Made by a program: the position numbers and the translations under genes. 16,699 nt of DNA from Chitinophagaceae bacterium. GTDB taxonomy: Bacteria > Bacteroidota > Bacteroidia > Chitinophagales > Chitinophagaceae. The notes beneath the pieces were generated by a model. It was not told the DNA's origin. It worked only from the letters and a program-made list of their open reading frames with translations, and searched no databases. Shown here in pieces: positions 13,418 through 16,699 of the stretch; position 1 is the first letter of the stretch; the number at the start of each line of letters is the position of its first letter. The stretch is from the NCBI GenBank assembly GCA_947483345.1, contig CANKNL010000031.1, positions 1 to 16,699 of the forward strand. Direction: 5' to 3'.

Positions 13418-13981
13418 TTATTTTATGCGTCCCCAGTTCTCACCGCTTTTTATGCGATATAATGTCATTTCGCTGACCTTGTATTTCTCAGCCAGTTTTT
13501 TATAAGTTAATTTCCGTTTTGGATTATTGATTAAATCCTTAATGGTTTTAACCTGTGTTGCATTGAGTTTCAGGCCAACTGTTCTGGTAGCCTGGCGTTT
13601 TTTATAGGCTATTTTTTCGGGACTATTTTGCTGATGTGTGCCCACTGTTTCTAATGTGGCCCACTTCAGATTTTTAAAATGATTGTCTTTCTTTTTATGA
13701 TTTATGTGAATGACATATTTAAATTTAGGGGTCGGTTTTTTACAAAAAAGTTTTGCTACCTCCCGGTGAAAATAAATGGTTCCATTATTGTTTTCAACGT
13801 GCAGATTTAATGTTCTGTAACCAGAAGTTAAGGAGCCGTTTAACAGGTTACCATCTTTAAAAACATTGTCATGATAGCTGGCTGCTCGACCATGGGATGA
13901 CATGGCGTATTTTTTACGCAGTTGTTTATGCCCTGTAAATAATATTTGCTTCCATACTTCGCCGGGATTTTTTTTGATCAT
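13418..13981 (-). CDS. stand-alone NUMOD4/HNH endonuclease-like protein with C-terminal HTH
   Basis: The 187-residue product has the architecture of homing-endonuclease-related proteins. An N-terminal NUMOD4-like DNA-binding segment covers about residues 6-61 (GEVWKQI, YAMSSHGRAASY, SGYRTLNLH). An HNH_3-type core covers about 70-120 (YFHREVAKLF with His72, YVIHINHKKKDNHFKNLKWA with His92, Asn100 and His101). A C-terminal helix-turn-helix covers about 138-186 (LNATQVKTIKDLI, KLAEKYKVSEMTLYRIKSGENWGRI). The usual HID of the HNH core is HIN here. It is very basic, as expected for DNA binding. It is not inside an intron or another gene but lies between ligA and DUF2461 with its own terminator, which suggests a free-standing selfish or domesticated element. 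Confidence 0.88.
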   Translation of the reverse strand: MIKKNPGEVWKQILFTGHKQLRKKYAMSSHGRAASYHDNVFKDGNLLNGSLTSGYRTLNLHVENNNGTIYFHREVAKLFCKKPTPKFKYVIHINHKKKDNHFKNLKWATLETVGTHQQNSPEKIAYKKRQATRTVGLKLNATQVKTIKDLINNPKRKLTYKKLAEKYKVSEMTLYRIKSGENWGRIK

Positions 13982-14072
13982 GATGTAAGATTTAATTATT
14001 AAAGCAATACAATTGAATTCGCTGGATTTAAATATAAGAAGTGATGATAAACAAATATAATATTTATTTTTA

Positions 14073-16193
14073 CTACCCGGGCAGCATTTTTATAAATTCT
14101 TCTTCACTGATGATATGCACAGCAGGTATTTTTTTTGCTTTCTCCAGCTTGCTGCCCGCATTTTCACCTACCACCAGGTAGTTCAATTTACTGCTTACAG
14201 CCCCCATAATTTTGCCTCCGTTTTTTTCAACAAGAGCCTCTGCCTCGCTTCTTTTTAAAAGCATAAGTGTACCAGTAAATAGAAATGTTTCACCGGTAAG
14301 CTTACCTGATGTTACTAAATTTTTCTTTTCATTTTTAAGTTGAACACCCAATCCTTCCAGCTGTTGCAGTAAGTGCAGGTTATCGGCATTATGAAAAAAC
14401 TCATAGACTGTTTTTGCCACTTTAACACCTACATCATCCAGTTGTTTAAGCTGTTCTTCGTTAAAATCTGCCAATTGTAAAAGATGATCCACAGCCTGGG
14501 CAAGTGTTTTAGCGGTTGTTTCCCCTACAAACCGAATACCTAAAGCATAAATAATACGATGCAGTGATTGCTTTTTTGATTGGTCAATAGCTTCCTGAAG
14601 CCGGGTTATGGATTTTTCGCCAAAACCATCCAGTTTACTGATTTCAGCATAGGGTAAACTGTATAAATCCGGAATGGACTTTAAAAACCCCATTTCATAA
14701 AACTTACGAACATTGGCTTCGCCAAAACTGCGTATATCCATCGCATCTTTACTTACAAAATGTATGATGCCTTCTACAATATGAGCAGGGCAGGTGAGAT
14801 TTATACATCGCCAAACAGCTTCTTCTTCAAGTTTAAATAAAGCATCATTACAAACCGGGCAATGTGTAGGAAATTTTATGTCCTGTTCAGTATCATTCCT
14901 TAACTCTACAAAAGCTTTTACAATCTGAGGAATTACATCACCACTTCTTTCTATCAGTATAGTATCACCAAGCATAAGGCCTTTTTCTTTGATGTAGTCT
15001 TCATTGTGGATAGAAATACTGCTTACCGTAACACCACCAACCTGTACCGGCTTGATCTTAGCAACGGGTGTTACGGCACCGGTTCTGCCAACCTGAAACT
15101 CAACAGCCAATAATATACTGGTGGCTTGCCTGGCTTTAAATTTAAAAGCGATGGCCCAACGAGGATGATGTGAGGTCATACCCAGTGCGTCCTGTAGTTT
15201 TAGGTCATTCACTTTAATAACCATGCCGTCAATTTCATAACCAAGATTATCTCTTTCTATTTCAAAATCATGAACGTGTTTTATAACGTCCTCAATGCCA
15301 GTAAAAACTTTCATTTCGTTTTTAGGACTTCTAAAACCCAGGTTCCAAAGCATGTCCAACATACCGGAGTGGGTTAAAGGCAGATTGTTGTTGGCAGATG
15401 GCTGTACGGCGGGTTCAAGGTCAACGATAAAGCTAACATGATATAAAAAGGCCTCCAGGTTTCTGCGGCTTACTTCGGCAGTATCTTTAATTCGTAATGA
15501 GCCTGCGGCAGCATTGCGTGGGTTTGCAAGCGGCGGAATACCTTCGTCCATCAGGGCGTCATTATAGGTTTTAAAATTCTTTTTATTCATCAGCACTTCG
15601 CCTCGAATCTCAATTTGCTCAATACCATAAGCGCTGAATCCGGCAGATAGCGGCACTGATTTGATCTGCTTTATATTCATGGTAATGTCGTCTCCCACTT
15701 CACCATCGCCACGTGTAACGGCTCTCACCAGCAAATCATTTTCATAAACCAGTGATATACTGGCCCCGTCAAATTTTGGCTCAACACAATAAACAATCTG
15801 CGCCAGTCCGGAAAGCTCTTTTGCCTTTCTGTCAAAATCAAACAGGTCATCTGCATTGTACGAATTTTCGAGCGACAGCATGGGCACCAGGTGCTGTGTT
15901 TTTGGAAAGTCTTTAATTAAACCCATGCCCACCCGCTGTGTTGGCGAATCGATTGTTATTATTTCTGGGTTTTCCTTTTCTAACTTCTCTAATAATTTAT
16001 ACAGGGAATCATATTCAAAATCACTGATGAGCGGATCGTTTTGTACATAGTATCTGTATTCATGAAAACGGAGACAGTGTCGTAAATCTGCTATTTGATC
16101 TGTAATTCCTTCTGATAAATGCGGCGCCTTTGCAGCCGATATCCACACATCGGTATTTTGTTGTAATGCTTTTGTTTGCTCAGGATCGTACAT
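14073..16193 (-). CDS. ligA: NAD-dependent DNA ligase LigA
   Basis: Seals nicks in DNA using NAD+, essential for replication. The 706 residues contain all LigA parts: domain Ia with HEYRYYVQNDPLISDFEYD (44-62); the nucleotidyltransferase domain with catalytic Lys140 in VEPKFDGASI (137-146), TRGDGEVGDD and the EIDGMVIKV motif; the OB fold; a zinc finger with Cys445, Cys448, Cys463 and Cys468; helix-hairpin-helix repeats (about 515-600, LDGFGEKSI, LGIRFVGETTA); and a C-terminal BRCT domain (about 628-706, GETFLFTGTL, KLNYLVVGENAGSKLEKA). A roughly 30-residue N-terminal lead precedes the conserved helices, so the ATG at 16193 is accepted but a later start is possible. It lies downstream of an unknown gene with a 66-nt gap. 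Confidence 0.98.
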   Translation of the reverse strand: MYDPEQTKALQQNTDVWISAAKAPHLSEGITDQIADLRHCLRFHEYRYYVQNDPLISDFEYDSLYKLLEKLEKENPEIITIDSPTQRVGMGLIKDFPKTQHLVPMLSLENSYNADDLFDFDRKAKELSGLAQIVYCVEPKFDGASISLVYENDLLVRAVTRGDGEVGDDITMNIKQIKSVPLSAGFSAYGIEQIEIRGEVLMNKKNFKTYNDALMDEGIPPLANPRNAAAGSLRIKDTAEVSRRNLEAFLYHVSFIVDLEPAVQPSANNNLPLTHSGMLDMLWNLGFRSPKNEMKVFTGIEDVIKHVHDFEIERDNLGYEIDGMVIKVNDLKLQDALGMTSHHPRWAIAFKFKARQATSILLAVEFQVGRTGAVTPVAKIKPVQVGGVTVSSISIHNEDYIKEKGLMLGDTILIERSGDVIPQIVKAFVELRNDTEQDIKFPTHCPVCNDALFKLEEEAVWRCINLTCPAHIVEGIIHFVSKDAMDIRSFGEANVRKFYEMGFLKSIPDLYSLPYAEISKLDGFGEKSITRLQEAIDQSKKQSLHRIIYALGIRFVGETTAKTLAQAVDHLLQLADFNEEQLKQLDDVGVKVAKTVYEFFHNADNLHLLQQLEGLGVQLKNEKKNLVTSGKLTGETFLFTGTLMLLKRSEAEALVEKNGGKIMGAVSSKLNYLVVGENAGSKLEKAKKIPAVHIISEEEFIKMLPG

Positions 16194-16208
16194 AAATAAA
16201 TATAGTAA

Positions 16209-16216
16209 TAAAGATA
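16209..16216 (-). promoter_or_regulatory. possible -7 box of ligA
   Basis: TATCTTTA on the minus strand matches TAnnTTTG except for the last base, 15 nt before the ligA ATG. A TTG upstream has a 16-nt spacer, shorter than ideal. Confidence 0.3.
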
Positions 16217-16259
16217 AAAATTATTAACAGGTCAACTTGTTTTCAAAAAAGATCAACCA

Positions 16260-16699
16260 TTATCTGTGGGGAATAATTTGTTTCAGATGTTTCTGTAAAA
16301 CCAGTTTTAACTGCCTTTTTACAATAGTCCCCATAGTACTGCATGTTGAGAAATAGCTGGTATTAAAATGTGTATTCAGTTCTTCACGCAGCATTTTAAT
16401 TTTGTGGTATTCAGATATTTCATCTTTTATCATAATGCTGAGCAATTCCATTAATTGCTTGCGGCTGGCAATAGCCCGGTAGGCCATGGCAGCCTGTTCT
16501 TCAGACTGGTACTGTTCAATCACTTCGGGGCTCAGTGTTTTTAAAACCAGTTCAACATATTCATTGTTTTCGCGGTAAAACTGCGGCAGGTATAAATTTT
16601 TTCTGCCTTCATAACTCTGTTGATCAAAATCTATGGCGCGCAGGCGGTATTGGTAATCTTCTATATCGGGTGTAATTTCAATGACGAAATTATAACTCC
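16260..16699 (-). CDS. unknown protein, C-terminal 145 residues (enters from right edge)
   Basis: An open frame on the minus strand enters from the right edge and ends at 16260, so the N-terminus is outside. A GTG at 16523 could be taken as a start, but the frame is open and protein-like upstream of it (SYNFVIEITPDIEDYQYRLR, then DFDQQSYEGRKNLYLPQFYR), so that start is rejected. The visible part is mainly helical and rich in Q, E and K, and ends in a basic segment (VKRQLKLVLQKHLKQIIPHR). I do not recognise the family. It lies upstream of ligA on the same strand with a 66-nt gap; no functional link can be claimed. Confidence 0.7.
   Translation of the reverse strand, partial: SYNFVIEITPDIEDYQYRLRAIDFDQQSYEGRKNLYLPQFYRENNEYVELVLKTLSPEVIEQYQSEEQAAMAYRAIASRKQLMELLSIMIKDEISEYHKIKMLREELNTHFNTSYFSTCSTMGTIVKRQLKLVLQKHLKQIIPHR

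Noticed and set aside
16260..16523. An 87-residue gene starting with GTG at 16523
   Set aside because: The same frame stays open and protein-like to the right edge of the window, so this is the C-terminal part of a longer gene.

Overview
The window looks like a chromosomal segment of a Bacteroidota bacterium, most likely from the Chitinophagaceae. The signs are AT-rich DNA with very AT-rich spacers, few good Shine-Dalgarno sequences, several TAnnTTTG-type -7 promoter boxes, a short Obg without a C-terminal extension, and small lipoprotein and DUF genes typical of that phylum. The lineage is inferred from these features. Nearly all genes are on the minus strand; the one clear plus-strand gene is a small lipoprotein at 5010-5438.

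From left to right, the first part holds housekeeping and unknown genes: fabH (cut by the left edge), a putative lipoprotein (1133-1714), a degenerate CPBP membrane protein (1961-2911), a secreted protein of unknown function (2998-3819) followed by a strong terminator, the ribosome-associated GTPase obg (3883-4887), and the divergent DUF6970-like lipoprotein gene.

The centre (5439-12227) is a phenylacetic acid (paa) catabolic operon read on the minus strand in the order TetR regulator - paaE - paaA - paaB - paaC - CPBP protease - paaD - paaG - paaI - paaY. PaaA/B/C/E form the ring 1,2-phenylacetyl-CoA epoxidase, PaaD probably matures its iron centre, PaaG isomerises the epoxide to the oxepin, and the PaaI and PaaY thioesterases release CoA from dead-end intermediates. 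The CoA ligase (PaaK) and the lower pathway (PaaZ, PaaF, PaaH, PaaJ) are not in the window. Two similar 14-bp palindromes lie exactly where a PaaR-type repressor should bind: one overlaps the promoter of the regulator, the other sits upstream of paaA. An unexpected CPBP-family membrane protease gene lies between paaC and paaD and overlaps both.

The right part has a 436-bp AT-rich spacer (12228-12663) with several palindromes and a plus-oriented terminator-like hairpin that has no gene, then a DUF2461 gene, a stand-alone NUMOD4/HNH/HTH endonuclease-like gene with its own terminator, ligA (NAD-dependent DNA ligase), and the C-terminal part of an unknown protein entering from the right edge.

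I see no RNA genes, CRISPR arrays, insertion sequences or prophage genes. The most original observations are the membrane protease locked into the epoxidase operon, the paired operators, and the possible structured or RNA-encoding content of two spacers.
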